Position numbers and translations under genes: made by a program. The notes under the pieces are model-generated. The model was not told the DNA's origin, did no database searches, and was given only the letters and a program-made list of their open reading frames with translations. Source: Streptomyces sp. JB150 (GTDB taxonomy: Bacteria; Actinomycetota; Actinomycetes; Streptomycetales; Streptomycetaceae). From it: a DNA stretch of 64,000 nucleotides. The number at the start of each line of letters is the position of its first letter. The stretch's first letter is position 1. The stretch is taken from the NCBI RefSeq assembly GCF_011193355.1, contig NZ_CP049780.1, positions 50,364 to 114,363 of the forward strand, read 5' to 3'. Below, piece after piece: positions 26,201 to 34,307 of this stretch.

Positions 26201-26986
26201 TGCGCAACCCGACGCGGCCGCAGTGGCGTTGTTCGCCGTGATCCATACCAGCAGGTCCACCTCACCGCTCTGCCAGGCACTGCGGGCATAGTGGGCGGCC
26301 AGCTGGGTCTTTCCCACCCCACCCATCCCTGTCAGCACCCCGGCCGCAGAGCCGACGACGGTGGTCCCGCCTCCGGTCAGGGTCGCAGCCAGCCGCTTGG
26401 CTTCGGCCCGGGTCTGGAAGCAGTTGGCCTGTGGCGGGATCCTCCCGACCTGATACGGCAAAGCGGCCGGAACCCGCCCGAAGTAGTTGTTCTGAGTCCC
26501 TTTGCCCAGCACCGGCCCATGGAAGGTGCTGTGCCGGAAATCGATGTAGTCACCGTCGCCGCTACCGGGGTGGTCCTCAGTAGTACTCACCTCGACCTGC
26601 CACCGTAATCGTGCTGGGTGCCCTTCGACCTCGTCCCCCGCCCCGGTTTCCGCTGCCGGTTCCCCGGCCTGCAGTTCCTCCACGAGCTGATCAAGTGCTG
26701 CGGCGAACTGCTCATCCCGCTCGACGGCGTCCTCCAACGAGTCCGCCAGTCGGCGCCGTGTACGCTGCGTGAGCTCTTCCCGCCCCGTCTCGGCTTCCTC
26801 TTCAGCCCGCTGCAGTGCCGGGTCCTGATCGAGTTTGCGGCTGACCAGACTGACCAAGGCGTGCACCCGATCCAACTCCGCATCCAACCCCCGGTCGACC
26901 TCGGCGTCCGCCCGCCCCGCTACCCGGCGGGCCTGACCCACCAGCCACGCACACACGTACCCGACTGCAATCTCCACGCCCGTCAT
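23273..26986 (-). CDS. STAND NTPase with long TPR array
   Basis: 1237 residues. Residues 1-20 are hydrophobic (MTGVEIAVGYVCAWLVGQA) and the next 90 are a charged helical region. A linker with HSTFHGPVLGKGTQNNYFG (153-170), a segment typical of actinobacterial STAND proteins, precedes the ATPase: Walker A GMGGVGKT (220-227), Walker B WLIVFDDV (298-305), TLVTTRR sensor, GHLPLALAQ and a winged-helix region ending RVHQLIQRA. From about residue 590 to the end there are some 15 kinesin-light-chain-type TPR units of about 40-45 residues with core VLGADHPDTLTTRADLARW. ATG 26986 (preceded by an in-frame GTG) has GGGGG upstream. No separate effector domain is seen; the N-terminal helical region may be the effector or an adaptor. 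Confidence 0.9.
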   Translation of the reverse strand: MTGVEIAVGYVCAWLVGQARRVAGRADAEVDRGLDAELDRVHALVSLVSRKLDQDPALQRAEEEAETGREELTQRTRRRLADSLEDAVERDEQFAAALDQLVEELQAGEPAAETGAGDEVEGHPARLRWQVEVSTTEDHPGSGDGDYIDFRHSTFHGPVLGKGTQNNYFGRVPAALPYQVGRIPPQANCFQTRAEAKRLAATLTGGGTTVVGSAAGVLTGMGGVGKTQLAAHYARSAWQSGEVDLLVWITANNATAAASGCAQAGIEVCGADPKYPQQAAQTFLARLQPKPQERPLRWLIVFDDVTDPADMNGLWPPASPHGRTLVTTRRKDAALSGHGRRLIEVGLFTPEESLAYLTAALADHHRHENGDLLAALAEDLGHLPLALAQAAAYIIDSRETVTAYREMLADRTEKLIDAAPDVLPDEQTLPLAAAWSLSIERADTLRPVGLARPMLQLTAFLNANGIPLDVLTSQPALTCLAHRASTSAEPSDEPVAVSPQDAGRALSALHRLSLIDHTPNSPQQAVRVHQLIQRATRDALTPRQHDQTALAAADALIAAWPTTERDTAFAQTLRANAQALVHHAGSVLYRPEVHTVLYRMGTSLGETGQATAARDHFRRITEAVLQRFDADHPATLTARRHLVRWEGEAEGTTGKAYADLVTDQTRVLGADHPDTLATRADLARVWGEWSPSGGQHVYRELLADQIRVLGPDHPDTLATRAGLAAVLEREDGSAATQLYHELLADQIRALGADHPDTLTTRARLARRRGKGGNAAGAAEAYAELLAEQTRVLGADHPDTLTTRADLARWRGEAGDAAGAATAYAELLEHMIRVVGADHSHTLTTRNNLARWRGRAGDAAGAAEAYADLLEHMKRVLNTDHPHFLKARSHLAHWQGEAGDAAGAAKTYADLWEHRVRVNGPDSSDTLHCRDLAAHWRGLAGDAVGAAEAYAELLEHRLRVQGPDHPDILTTRHDLALWRGLARDAIGAAEAYAALLEHTLRIQGPDHPDILTTRNNLAVWRGAMGDAAGAAEAYAALLADQSRALGADHPHTLSTQAKLAAKRGEAGDEAGAMETGHDLLKRLTRMLGADHPQTLTIRASLARMQEDAAEAVEAYARMLAVQKRLLGADHPDTLTTLNNLAGARAWAGDTAGATGAYAELADHMVRAQGPDHPGTLATQGNLARSHREAGNLEHAISLYEQTLAHCVRALGEGDPLTRAIRIDLAAAVAQREGRDEAS

Positions 26987-27059
26987 CACGCCCCCGACCC
27001 GTCTTTAGTGACAGCAAGTCCGACCGTACCCGCAGTGCACGGACCGGGACCCCCGGTAC

Positions 27060-27150
27060 GTGCACTGGGGCACCGATCCTGGGCCTGCCCACCTCGACCG
27101 TGCACCGGGTCCTGGTCCGGCACGGCCTGAACCGCCTGGCGCGGTGCACC
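27060..27150 (+). pseudogene. IS481-type transposase fragment
   Basis: One frame reads PILGLPTSTVHRVLVRHGLN RLAR, the helix-turn-helix segment of IS481-family transposases. Neither the preceding start nor the DDE catalytic domain is present, and no terminal inverted repeats are visible. It is a short relic of an insertion event at the edge of the STAND gene. Confidence 0.55.
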
Positions 27151-27345
27151 AGCGCTTCGACGATCCGGTCGAACCCCGGCTGCCCAACCCGGTCCCACTC
27201 CACTGCCACAACCGCCCCCTGCCGCAGATGCTGCCCAGCCGATGATCCCACCAGGCACTGACACCCCACCGGCCCGACCTCTCGCCCCCCGCGGCGCCGG
27301 ACATTGGGCAAGCAGACGGCGCGGCGGGTCGTTGACGATCTCCGG

Positions 27346-27450
27346 ATGGCCGGCCCGCTTCACGGCGACGATCTGGTGAGCGCCATGGCAGCGAGAGGTG
27401 CCTCGGTTCGCGCGCTCAAGAACCTCCAGAAGATCATCGAACGCGCTTGA
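27346..27450 (+). pseudogene. C-terminal gene fragment of unknown family
   Basis: An open frame ending at TGA 27448-27450 reads GDDLVSAMAARGASVRALKN then LQKIIERA, looking like the helical end of a real protein. ATG 27346 has no ribosome site and the upstream frame is not protein-like. Probably debris next to the transposase fragment. Confidence 0.3.
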
Positions 27451-27584
27451 GGGCCTGAGTACACCTCCTCCGCCACCTTCGTCGATACCCCCGTCGGGGC
27501 CAAGCGCCGTACCTACCCGCAGGAGGCCCGCCTATGATCCGGCAGCAACGTGGAACCCGACGGGGGCAGAGGCATGTCGGATCC

Positions 27585-27671
27585 ATGAGCAGCCCCCAAA
27601 AGGCCGCCGTGCACCAGCAGATCGAGCAGCTGCAACACATGCGCGACCAGACCGAGGAGACCGCACAATAG
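27585..27671 (+). CDS. Very short coiled-coil ORF upstream of the HTH gene
   Basis: 28 codons: MSSPQKAAVHQQIEQLQHMR DQTEETAQ. Highly polar, heptad-compatible helix. The stop (TAG 27669-27671) is 37 bases before the next ATG, and the intervening bases continue the downstream frame, so the two may be translationally coupled. Real status uncertain. Confidence 0.35.
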   Translation: MSSPQKAAVHQQIEQLQHMRDQTEETAQ

Positions 27672-27708
27672 CGTCACACCCTCGGTCCAAGCGGCACTGA
27701 TCCAGGCC

Positions 27709-28041
27709 ATGGACCGGCTCCTGGCCGGCGAACCACAGCGCAGCGACGGCAGCCTCACGGTTGCGTCCCTCGCCCGCGAAGCGGGCATTTCACGGGCGAC
27801 CGCATACCGGGCCACCGAGGCCCTGGAGGCGTTCCGGCAGCGCGTCGACGAACGCACCAGCGGTCCCGACGTTCCCGCGACCCTGCGCGAACACATCCGC
27901 AAGCTCCAAGGCGAACTCCGCGAAGCACGTCGCGCCCGCTACGAAGAGATCACAGACCTTCGCCGGTCCGTCGACACGCTTGCCCAGCACGTCCAGGTCC
28001 TCACCCTCGACAACGAACGGCTGCGGGCCGAGCTCGCCTAG
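27709..28041 (+). CDS. HTH plus coiled-coil protein, integrase-companion type
   Basis: 110 residues. The N-terminal third contains a helix-turn-helix: LTVASLAREAGISRATAYRA. The rest is a long coiled coil (LREHIRKLQGELREARRARY; LRRSVDTLAQHVQVLTLDNE RLRAEL). This organisation resembles the small DNA-binding companions of transposon/ICE tyrosine recombinases (TnpC/DUF6262-like), and transposase debris lies just upstream, but no integrase gene is present here. The in-frame sequence before ATG 27709 (VQAALIQA) also looks protein-like, so the true start may be upstream. Confidence 0.65.
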   Translation: MDRLLAGEPQRSDGSLTVASLAREAGISRATAYRATEALEAFRQRVDERTSGPDVPATLREHIRKLQGELREARRARYEEITDLRRSVDTLAQHVQVLTLDNERLRAELA

Positions 28042-28113
28042 CAGGGCACCGTCACGGCATTTTCAGGGCCCATCATCCCGATCCCGGGCGAATGGGGCCT
28101 GCCTGATCTGTCA

Positions 28114-28320
28114 TCACGAGCCATCGGCACCTGCGGAGAACGGGCGGTGGTCCTCTTGCTCGGGCCCGTGATCCGAGTGGGGGCGCCGGACTTCAACCAC
28201 GATGCGACGCCATGACCGAATCACATCAGGGACCTGGTCGAGCAGGCCCTTCAAGGCGAACAAGAAGATGGACACGGCGCCAGCCGCTGCCAGAATCCCG
28301 AGGACAATCTGCGCATCCAT
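28114..28320 (-). CDS. Small single-pass membrane protein
   Basis: 68 residues: one membrane helix (IVLGILAAAGAVSIFLFALK) at the N-terminus, then a basic/polar cytosolic tail rich in His, Glu and Asp. ATG 28320 is preceded by GGAGGAGAG at ideal spacing, which supports expression. No family recognised. Confidence 0.65.
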   Translation of the reverse strand: MDAQIVLGILAAAGAVSIFLFALKGLLDQVPDVIRSWRRIVVEVRRPHSDHGPEQEDHRPFSAGADGS

Positions 28321-28606
28321 ACTTGGGCCTCTCCTCCGAGTGGAGGGCGGCCGAGCTGAGCGCAAAACTGCATGCAGAGTGGCAGGTGTCTCAGGTCGAC
28401 CACCCTAAAGACGAGTGATCAACTGAGGCCCTGCCGACGCACAGGCCGTGTTTAAAATTGTCGCGATTGACGCGGCGTCACCTTGGTGACAAACGCGCCC
28501 GAAAGGGACGTCGGACCCATTCCCGTCGCAGCCAGCTCCGCTGGCCGTGCCTCACCAACTCTAGCTGCAGGGGGCCCTGTTGTCTGCTCTGTAGTCGGTT
28601 CCGGCA

Positions 28607-29168
28607 TCAGGCGGTGATTTTGATCTGAGACGACGCACTCGATCGGGTGATTGTCTCCGTGCGCTCACAGAGACAGATTTCGCTGGTGAGACGGGTATCT
28701 GCCCGGCTAACCGTGTGCAGGATCGCGTAGGCGTCCGGATCCGCGAGGATCTTCCGCGCCCACGCGATGGCCGGCCCGAGGTCGTCCACCGGCCCGGTCC
28801 GCCCGCCGCTGCGCCTGGACGCGCTCCTGCTCGATCTCGCGTTCGCACGTAGCGCAGTGCCAGTCGGCCATCGCCTTCTCGCGCTCGCTCATCGCCGCCC
28901 ACACAGTGAGCGGGAACAGCTGCCCCAGGCACCAGCGGCAGGAGCGCTCCACCAGCGACAGCGCCACACGTCGTCCACGCTCAAGGCGTTCGTCGCACGC
29001 CAGGCACATCCCGTCGCCGAAGCTCCTGGCCGGCGCCGGGGTCTGGAAGACAGTGCCGCAGTCCTGGCACGTCCGGCGACGCAGATCGGCCCGGCGCTGG
29101 GCTTCCCGGCCCCGGCACCGGCCGCACATCCCCCACACCGGGACCGGGAACACCTCGCCGCCGCCTTG
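28607..29168 (-). pseudogene. Decayed zinc-finger/nuclease-like 3' gene or helicase extension
   Basis: Immediately past the helicase's last recognisable residues (LGIDWA), a +1 frame reads GGEVFPVPVWGMCGRCRGRE, then CQDCG, CLAC, CRWC and CATC pairs, a cysteine-rich zinc-binding region. After QERVQAQRR the sense moves again into a third frame: DDLGPAIAWARKILADPDAY AILHTV. This recalls the start of a DnaQ-like exonuclease ('ILDTETTG'), with the catalytic DxE replaced, but the similarity is weak. The frame ends at 28607. Two frame changes within 560 bases indicate decay. It could originally have been fused to the helicase or a separate overlapping gene starting at GTG 29153. Confidence 0.5.
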
Positions 29169-31828
29169 CCCAGTCGATGCCGAGTTCCCGGAGTGCGTTG
29201 CGCTGTTCCTGGGTGAGCTTGTCGCGCCTGGACTTGGTGTTGGTGATCCATACGCCCAGCTTCACCGGCACCGGTTCCGTTTCGCCGTCGACCGCGATCT
29301 CCACGACCGCGCCGCGTGGTACCGGCCTCTGGCCTTCCCGCTCCACCCACTGCGCCAAGGCGGCAAGTCCCCGCTGGAACGCCGCCTGGGCCTTGCTCGG
29401 GCCCTTCGTCGCACGCCTGGCCGCCGGGGCAGGAGACGGCGCCTGGAGCGGCTTGATACCCAGCACGGTCAGCCGCTCCTGCTGCTCGGGCAGGAGCCGT
29501 GCCCAGACAGCCGGCTTGCGCTGTTGTTGGAGCCATGTGCCGATGTCGTCGCCGTCCATGTGCACGCCGGGTGCGATGCCGGGCAGGCTGCCGTCGGCGT
29601 CGACCAGGTCGGCGAGGTGGCGGTAGTGGCGTTGCCAGTTGAGTGGCCAGGGGCAGTTCCAGTCGGGGTCGATCGCGGCGAGCTGCGCCGCGCGCTCCGC
29701 CGCTCGCTCCGGGTCCTTCCCGAGGCCGCCCTTGCGCCGGAGGTTGGCCATGTGCTGCCCGATCGGCACCTCGATGCCGTCGGCGGGGTCGGTCCACACG
29801 GCGTCCTGACGCGGGGCGAGGTGCCCGGTGGCCCGCCGGTAGGACCGGAGCGCGGCGAGCTTGGCCTCCCAGGCTTTCTCGCCGGGCTCCCAGACCATCC
29901 CGGTCTCGGGTGCGTCGAGCAGTTCCTTGCGGTGGGGGTCGAGTTCGCCGGCCCGCAGTGTCTTGCGCTGCTGGTGCACCCATCGCCCCAGGGGGAAGTG
30001 CTTGGTGACGCCGACCTGGACCTCGGTGTCGTAGGGCACGGCGTACAGGCCGGTGATCCCGTTCTCCCGACGCCAGCGCAGCAGCGCCTCGTAGCCCTCC
30101 AGCCACACCAGCGACTCGGGCCGGTAGACCCGGGTGCGCAGGAAGGCGGCGATGGTGGCGGCGTCGCGCGGGCTGGAGAAGTGCAGCAGCGCGGACTCGG
30201 CAGCGCCGTCGGTGCCGTCCCGCTCCTCGCCGTCCCTTTCGCCGCCGACCCCGACGATCCGCCCCTCCTCGTCACGCTGCACGTGGACCTTGCGCTTGCC
30301 GCTGGTGAGCGCGCGGGAGGCGAGCTGCTCGACCAGGCGCTCATCGTGGCTGCGCAGGCCCTGGAGGACGGCTACGAGCGGCTTGTAGCTGGCGCTGGCG
30401 ACCATGTCGGTCGGGTCCTCGCCGGGCTGGAGGAACACCGGCACGATGATCCGCGCGACCTTGGTGCTGCCGTCCTTGTTGGGTCGGAGTGCGCGGCCGA
30501 TGTTCTGGACGATCTCAACTTGGGAGCCGCGGGTGTCGGCGAAGCAGATCGCCTCCACGCCCCGTTCGCCGGTGATGTCGACGCCCTCCCCGAGCACGCG
30601 TACGGAGGCGAGGAACGCGCGGTGTACGCGGCGCCCGGCGGCGTCGATTCCGTTGGCGAACTGTCGCAGGACTTCGCGGCGTTCGGTGACGAGGTGGTCG
30701 CCGCACAGCCATGCCGCCCAGACGCGGTCCGGGGGTACGTGGCGGCCGGCCTCCAGCTCGTAGAAGGCCGCGCCGATGGAGGACTTCGGCAGCTTGTCGG
30801 CGGCGGCCAGGTCCTCGTCGGAGGCGTCGTTCATGTACAGCTCGGCAGCGGTCTCGGGCAGCTTCTCGGCGAACGCGGCGGCTTCCTCGACGCGCTGGTG
30901 GAAGGTCATGACGGTGCGCAGGTTCCACTTCGCGGCGTGCTCTAGGAGCGCGGTCTGCAGCAGCGCCAGACGCCGAGCGCGCTGCGCCTCCTCTGATTCG
31001 CCGTGGACGGGGGAGGGGTCGTGGATCTCCAGGACGTCGATCTCGAAGCCGGCGAGGATGCCGCGTTCGATCGCTTCGCTCAGACCGAGTTCTGCGATCC
31101 ACTCGCCGTACGTCCCGTTCGGGTCGTCGGCCATGGACGCGATCTCCGCCTCTTGGCCGTCCGCGCCCCTCTGGGGCCGGGGGGCGGCGAGGATGCGTGG
31201 GGTGGCGGTGAGGTAGAGCCGGTAGTCGGCGGGGATCCGGGCGTTGTCGTGGATCGCGGCCCACGGCCGACCAAGATCACCGGTGGTGCCGTGGGCCTCG
31301 TCCACGATCGCGAGGTCGAAGCCTGCCATCTGCTGGCCGTACAGCCGCTGGCCGCCCGCGAGAGCGGCTTCCAGCGGCCCGCGCACCTTCCGCTGACCCG
31401 AAGGCTCCTCCGGGTCCTCGCGGTCCACCAGGGAGGCGTACGTGGCGAACACGACGACTGGCCCTGACCGGGCCCAGAGGGCGAGCTGGATGGGGTTGGT
31501 GGTGGTGCGCACGCCCAGCTCGTTCAGCACGGGGTCGTTCTCCAGCGAGCACACCGCGACCATGGGGGAGCGGTGGCCCACCCGGCGCCAGGTTTGGGCG
31601 GTCTGCACGAGCAGGTCCAGGGTCGGCACGGTCACAAGGATCCGGCCGTCCCGGAAGCACTCGAGCGCGCACGCGGCCGCAGTGATCGTTTTACCGGATC
31701 CGGTCGCGGACACGATCGTGGCCCGCGCCCCTCCCGGAGGCACAGGCGATCTTGCAGGAAATCCCGACCCATTTACGGAAAGCGGATTTCTGGTCGATCT
31801 GGTGTTCCCGAAGCTGAATATGCCGCAT
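28981..31828 (-). CDS. DEAD/DEAH-box helicase with helicase-associated repeats, frameshifted near the N-terminus
   Basis: Superfamily 2 helicase. The main frame (from GTG 31743) has Walker A SATGSGKT, DEAH (148-151), TATPR (179-183) and the motif VI region QNIGRALRP, followed by helicase-associated (HA) repeats of about 65 residues, each ending W.P (FPLGRWVHQQRKTLRAGELD; DIGTWLQQQRKPAVW; KLGVWITNTKSRRDKLTQEQ). The true start is probably ATG 31828: it has GGGGAGGA at correct spacing and encodes MRHIQLREHQIDQKSAFRKW, the LRxHQ motif that precedes motif I. That piece is in another frame; one indel near 31775 would join KWVG to FPARSPVPPGG. The last 57 residues of the long frame are out-of-frame reading of the zinc-rich remnant. 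Probably inactive unless the indel is a sequencing error. Confidence 0.78.
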
Positions 31829-31872
31829 TTCCACTGTCCTCCCCTAACCTATTTCAAGCACTGTTTCGGGAA

Positions 31873-32406
31873 TCACCAGGACGGCATAAACAGCGGAACC
31901 GAAACCTTACCGCTCTCATCCACGACGACCCGCTCGGCGAGCTGCGCCAGGACGTCGGCCGGCCGCAGCCCCGCCCGGGCCGCGGCCGCGCGCACCAGCC
32001 GGCTCGGCCCGGCGGCCAGCCACAGCTGCGCCCGCACCTCTCCCGCCTCCTCCCGCCGCCGCTCCTCATGAGCGGCCCTCGCCGCCAGAGCCTTGTCCCG
32101 CCGTGCCTCCCGTTCCCGGGCCCATTCCGAGCCCTGAGCGTCCCGGTCCGGCTGGTACACGTCCCAACCGGCCTCTGCCATCACGTCCCTGACGCGCTGC
32201 CACTCCACGTGTTTGGCAGCCCAGACAGCAGCCAGCCGCTCCGGATCCATCCCGAACCCCGAGGGGGAACCACCCCGCCGCAGCTGCTCCGCTGTCTCCC
32301 GCTCGCGGACAGCGGCCTCTGCCACCTCGTCTGCCATGGCAGCGATACCGAGGCCGTCTGCCTGGCGCCGGACCTGGTCCCGGACCACGTCCTGAGCACT
32401 CCACAT
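31873..32406 (-). CDS. Helical protein of unknown function (likely 3' part of a frameshifted gene)
   Basis: 177 residues from ATG 32406: MWSAQDVVRDQVRRQADGLG, strongly charged and helical, with WQRVRDVMAEAGWDVYQPDR and REREARRDKALAARAAHEER, a likely coiled coil, and a compact end (LRPADVLAQLAERVVVDESG). No ribosome site stands before ATG 32406, and a protein-like frame upstream (32402-32554) with a coupled GTG start suggests this is the downstream part of one longer gene broken by a one-base change near 32400. It ends 45 bases before the helicase start, so the two were probably one operon. Confidence 0.6.
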   Translation of the reverse strand: MWSAQDVVRDQVRRQADGLGIAAMADEVAEAAVRERETAEQLRRGGSPSGFGMDPERLAAVWAAKHVEWQRVRDVMAEAGWDVYQPDRDAQGSEWAREREARRDKALAARAAHEERRREEAGEVRAQLWLAAGPSRLVRAAAARAGLRPADVLAQLAERVVVDESGKVSVPLFMPSW

Positions 32407-32554
32407 ACAGCACCCTCGCCGCCGCGCCCCGCACGGTGACAGCCTCGGAGGACAGCGCCAGACGGTGGCCGTGCAGCCGTACGCCCCGCTCGCCGAGCTG
32501 CTCCACCCAGGGCTCGACAGGAACCAAGCTGGCGCGGGGCTTTGCCGTGGTCAC
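32402..32554 (-). pseudogene. 5' part of the frameshifted gene at 31873-32406
   Basis: GTG 32554 overlaps the stop of the secreted-protein gene upstream (GTGA). The frame reads TTAKPRASLVPVEPWVEQLG, GVRLHGHRLALSSEAVTVRG and ARVLYV, and then loses sense near 32400, exactly where the downstream frame (WSAQDVV) begins. Start/stop overlap supports real translation; the break is either a mutation or a base-call error. Confidence 0.5.
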
Positions 32555-32814
32555 GTTGCGGCGTGGTCGCAGGCTCGGGCGGCGACGCCGTAATGCACGT
32601 TTTCGTTCCGCAGGATGTCGTAGCACAGCATCCAGTCGCGGTGCCCGTGGTAACAGGCGTAGAAGTAATCGGTCTTGAAGGTGTATCCCTGGCTCTCCAG
32701 GTAGGACAGGCAGGAGTTGGTGTCGGCGTGGGCGGCGGGGGCGGTGAGGAAGACGCCGGAGACGGTCAGGGCGGCGCCGGAGAGGGCGGTGGCCATTCTG
32801 CGGGCGAACCTCAT
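32551..32814 (-). CDS. Small secreted cysteine-containing protein
   Basis: 87 residues. Signal peptide MRFARRMATALSGAALTVSG VFLTAPAAHA with an AHA cleavage site, leaving a mature peptide of about 57 residues: DTNSCLSYLESQGYTF, YACYHGHRD, LCYDILRNENVHYGVAARAC. Four cysteines (two disulfides likely) and many aromatic residues. GGAGG lies six bases before ATG 32814. The stop overlaps the start of the next gene (GTGA), so an exported peptide is translationally coupled to a cytosolic helical protein. Function unknown. Confidence 0.75.
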   Translation of the reverse strand: MRFARRMATALSGAALTVSGVFLTAPAAHADTNSCLSYLESQGYTFKTDYFYACYHGHRDWMLCYDILRNENVHYGVAARACDHAAT

Positions 32815-33242
32815 AGGAAGACCTCCGGATGGCATTTCGTGTCAGGGTTGCTTGGCTCCGCAGGCATGCATGCCTCGGGGATTCCGGGTGAATCCTGGTC
32901 GGGAGGGGTCCGGGAGCACTTGCTGCGCAGGAGGTGTTTCACCGTGTGCCCTGCGTGTGGGTGATCGTTTCCGTCACGGCCTTTTCAGGGTCGACTCGCC
33001 CCTGCTGTTTTCGGACAGGACCGCGCATTGCTTGCCCTTCCGGAATGGCCGCTGTTCACTGACTTGTCATCCCCGGGGCCGTAGCCGACCGGGTTCGGTG
33101 TCGACCGCGTCGTCCGTGCTGTGCTTTATGCGAGCAAGGGGTGTCCGGTCGTCGCCGGTGGCGGCCGGTGCCGCGCGATGCCCGTACCGGGACCGGGTAG
33201 GTGGCCCGGGGCCTCGCTCGGCGCGTGGTCACAGGCGGCGGC
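32815..33242. other. Intergenic region upstream of the secreted cysteine protein
   Basis: About 430 bases between two minus-strand secreted-protein genes. It is lower in GC than its surroundings around 32940-33140. I see no gene, repeat or clear hairpin. It should contain the promoter of the gene at 32814 and the 3' end of the ricin-type gene. Confidence 0.4.
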
Positions 33243-33761
33243 TCACAGCAGGCGCCACTCCTGGTACGGCCGGTCGGCGCTGCAGGTGCGCTGGACGGCG
33301 CCGGCGCCGTTGTAGATGCTGCCTCCCGCGACCTCCAGGCACTTGCCGCTGTGACGGGCGACCAGCGTGAAGTAGCCGTTGGGGCGCTGGACGAGCTTCC
33401 ACTCCTGGTTGAGGGTGTTGTAGCAGTGCCACTGGTGGACCGTTCCGCCGTCGGCCTGGCTCGCTTCCGCGACGTCCAGGCACTTGCCGCTGTGGTCGGC
33501 GCTCACCTTGTAGTAGCCGTTGCCCAGCGAGGTGAAGGTCCAGTTCTGGTTGGCGGTGGAGTAGCACTCCCACTGCTGGACGAACGCGCCGTCGGCCTGG
33601 CTCGCGGTGGCCACGTCCAGGCACCTGCCACTGTGGTGGGCCTCCAGTTTGGTGTTGAGCGGGGCGGCGCTCGCGGGTGCGGCCGATCCGGCGGCCAGCA
33701 TCGTCGTGCTGAGCGTGAGGGCGGACAGGCCGGCGGCGAATGCTCGCCTGGGTGTCTTCAC
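33243..33761 (-). CDS. Secreted ricin-type beta-trefoil lectin domain protein
   Basis: 172 residues. A signal peptide (MKTPRRAFAAGLSALTLSTT ... ASA) is followed by a single ricin B-type beta-trefoil with three repeats, each with a CLDVA/CLEVA strand and a QxW box: QNWTF, QEWKL and QEWRL. HSGKCLDVAEASQADGG and similar segments give the carbohydrate-binding loops. No catalytic domain is attached, so it is an exported lectin-like protein. GTG 33761 is selected because AAGGAGG lies four bases upstream; ATGs further upstream in frame have no site. Near-identical repeat units suggest recent internal duplication. Confidence 0.9.
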   Translation of the reverse strand: MKTPRRAFAAGLSALTLSTTMLAAGSAAPASAAPLNTKLEAHHSGRCLDVATASQADGAFVQQWECYSTANQNWTFTSLGNGYYKVSADHSGKCLDVAEASQADGGTVHQWHCYNTLNQEWKLVQRPNGYFTLVARHSGKCLEVAGGSIYNGAGAVQRTCSADRPYQEWRLL

Positions 33762-34307
33762 GGTGACCTCCTTGAAAGCCGTCCTTTTGGGCGGCTGAGC
33801 CATCACCTTGTATAGCGGAAAATTGCAGGCCGCATAACCTGCAAAGATAATTCATGTTATATTTATGTATCGTCTTCATGTTGCCGTATGGTGCGGTGTG
33901 TCGATGAAAGCGTAACCCTGTAGGGCTGTCGGGATGGCGGAACCCGATCAGGTGCGCAGGCTCGTCAATTAGCTGCCGTGTAAGGCCAACTGAACGGCTT
34001 ACGCGACTGGTCTGTTTCAGGTGCTCTTCTGCCGGTCCGTGATGTGACGTATGTTCAGCGAGGGGCGCGTGCATTCGGCTGTCCGCTGCGGGAACGTTAT
34101 TGCGGATGGGGCTGCGTGCACCTGCCTCGGGATATGCGGCCCAAACGCGCCGGCGACGCATGGCCGGAAATATCGTCAGCCGCTTCCCAGGAATTCCGGT
34201 GTGTGCTGTTCTCCCGGTGTTGTCCGCAGCCCTCGCAGTTTCGACGGAAGGGGAGCAGCCAGGGTCGTTGCCGCATCACACTGAAGCGAAGGAAATGGGG
34301 GACAGCC
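33762..34307. other. AT-rich divergent control region
   Basis: 546 bases between the lectin gene (minus) and the 34308 gene (plus). Bases 33830-33900 are the most AT-rich in the window. An inverted repeat TTGCAGG (33823-33829) / CCTGCAA (33838-33844), spaced by eight, sits about 60 bases before the lectin start and could be an operator. Between 34100 and 34300 one frame contains a signal-peptide-like VCAVLPVLSAALAVS, but without a continuing domain. Confidence 0.45.
33823..33844. promoter_or_regulatory. Inverted repeat upstream of the lectin gene
   Basis: TTGCAGG-N8-CCTGCAA, perfect 7-bp arms, in the AT-rich promoter region of the minus-strand lectin gene. The spacing is typical of a dimeric repressor site. 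Binding protein unknown. Confidence 0.4.

Noticed and set aside
27000..28050. Complete integrative element with attachment sites
   Set aside because: Only a transposase fragment and a small HTH protein are present; no integrase, tRNA or flanking direct repeats were found.
28477..28490. GTCACC-TT-GGTGAC inverted repeat as an operator
   Set aside because: Short, isolated and not in front of a clear gene start; chance occurrence is likely in GC-rich DNA.
28906..30945. 679-codon open frame on the plus strand
   Set aside because: Antisense to the helicase, which has complete motifs; no domain on this strand.
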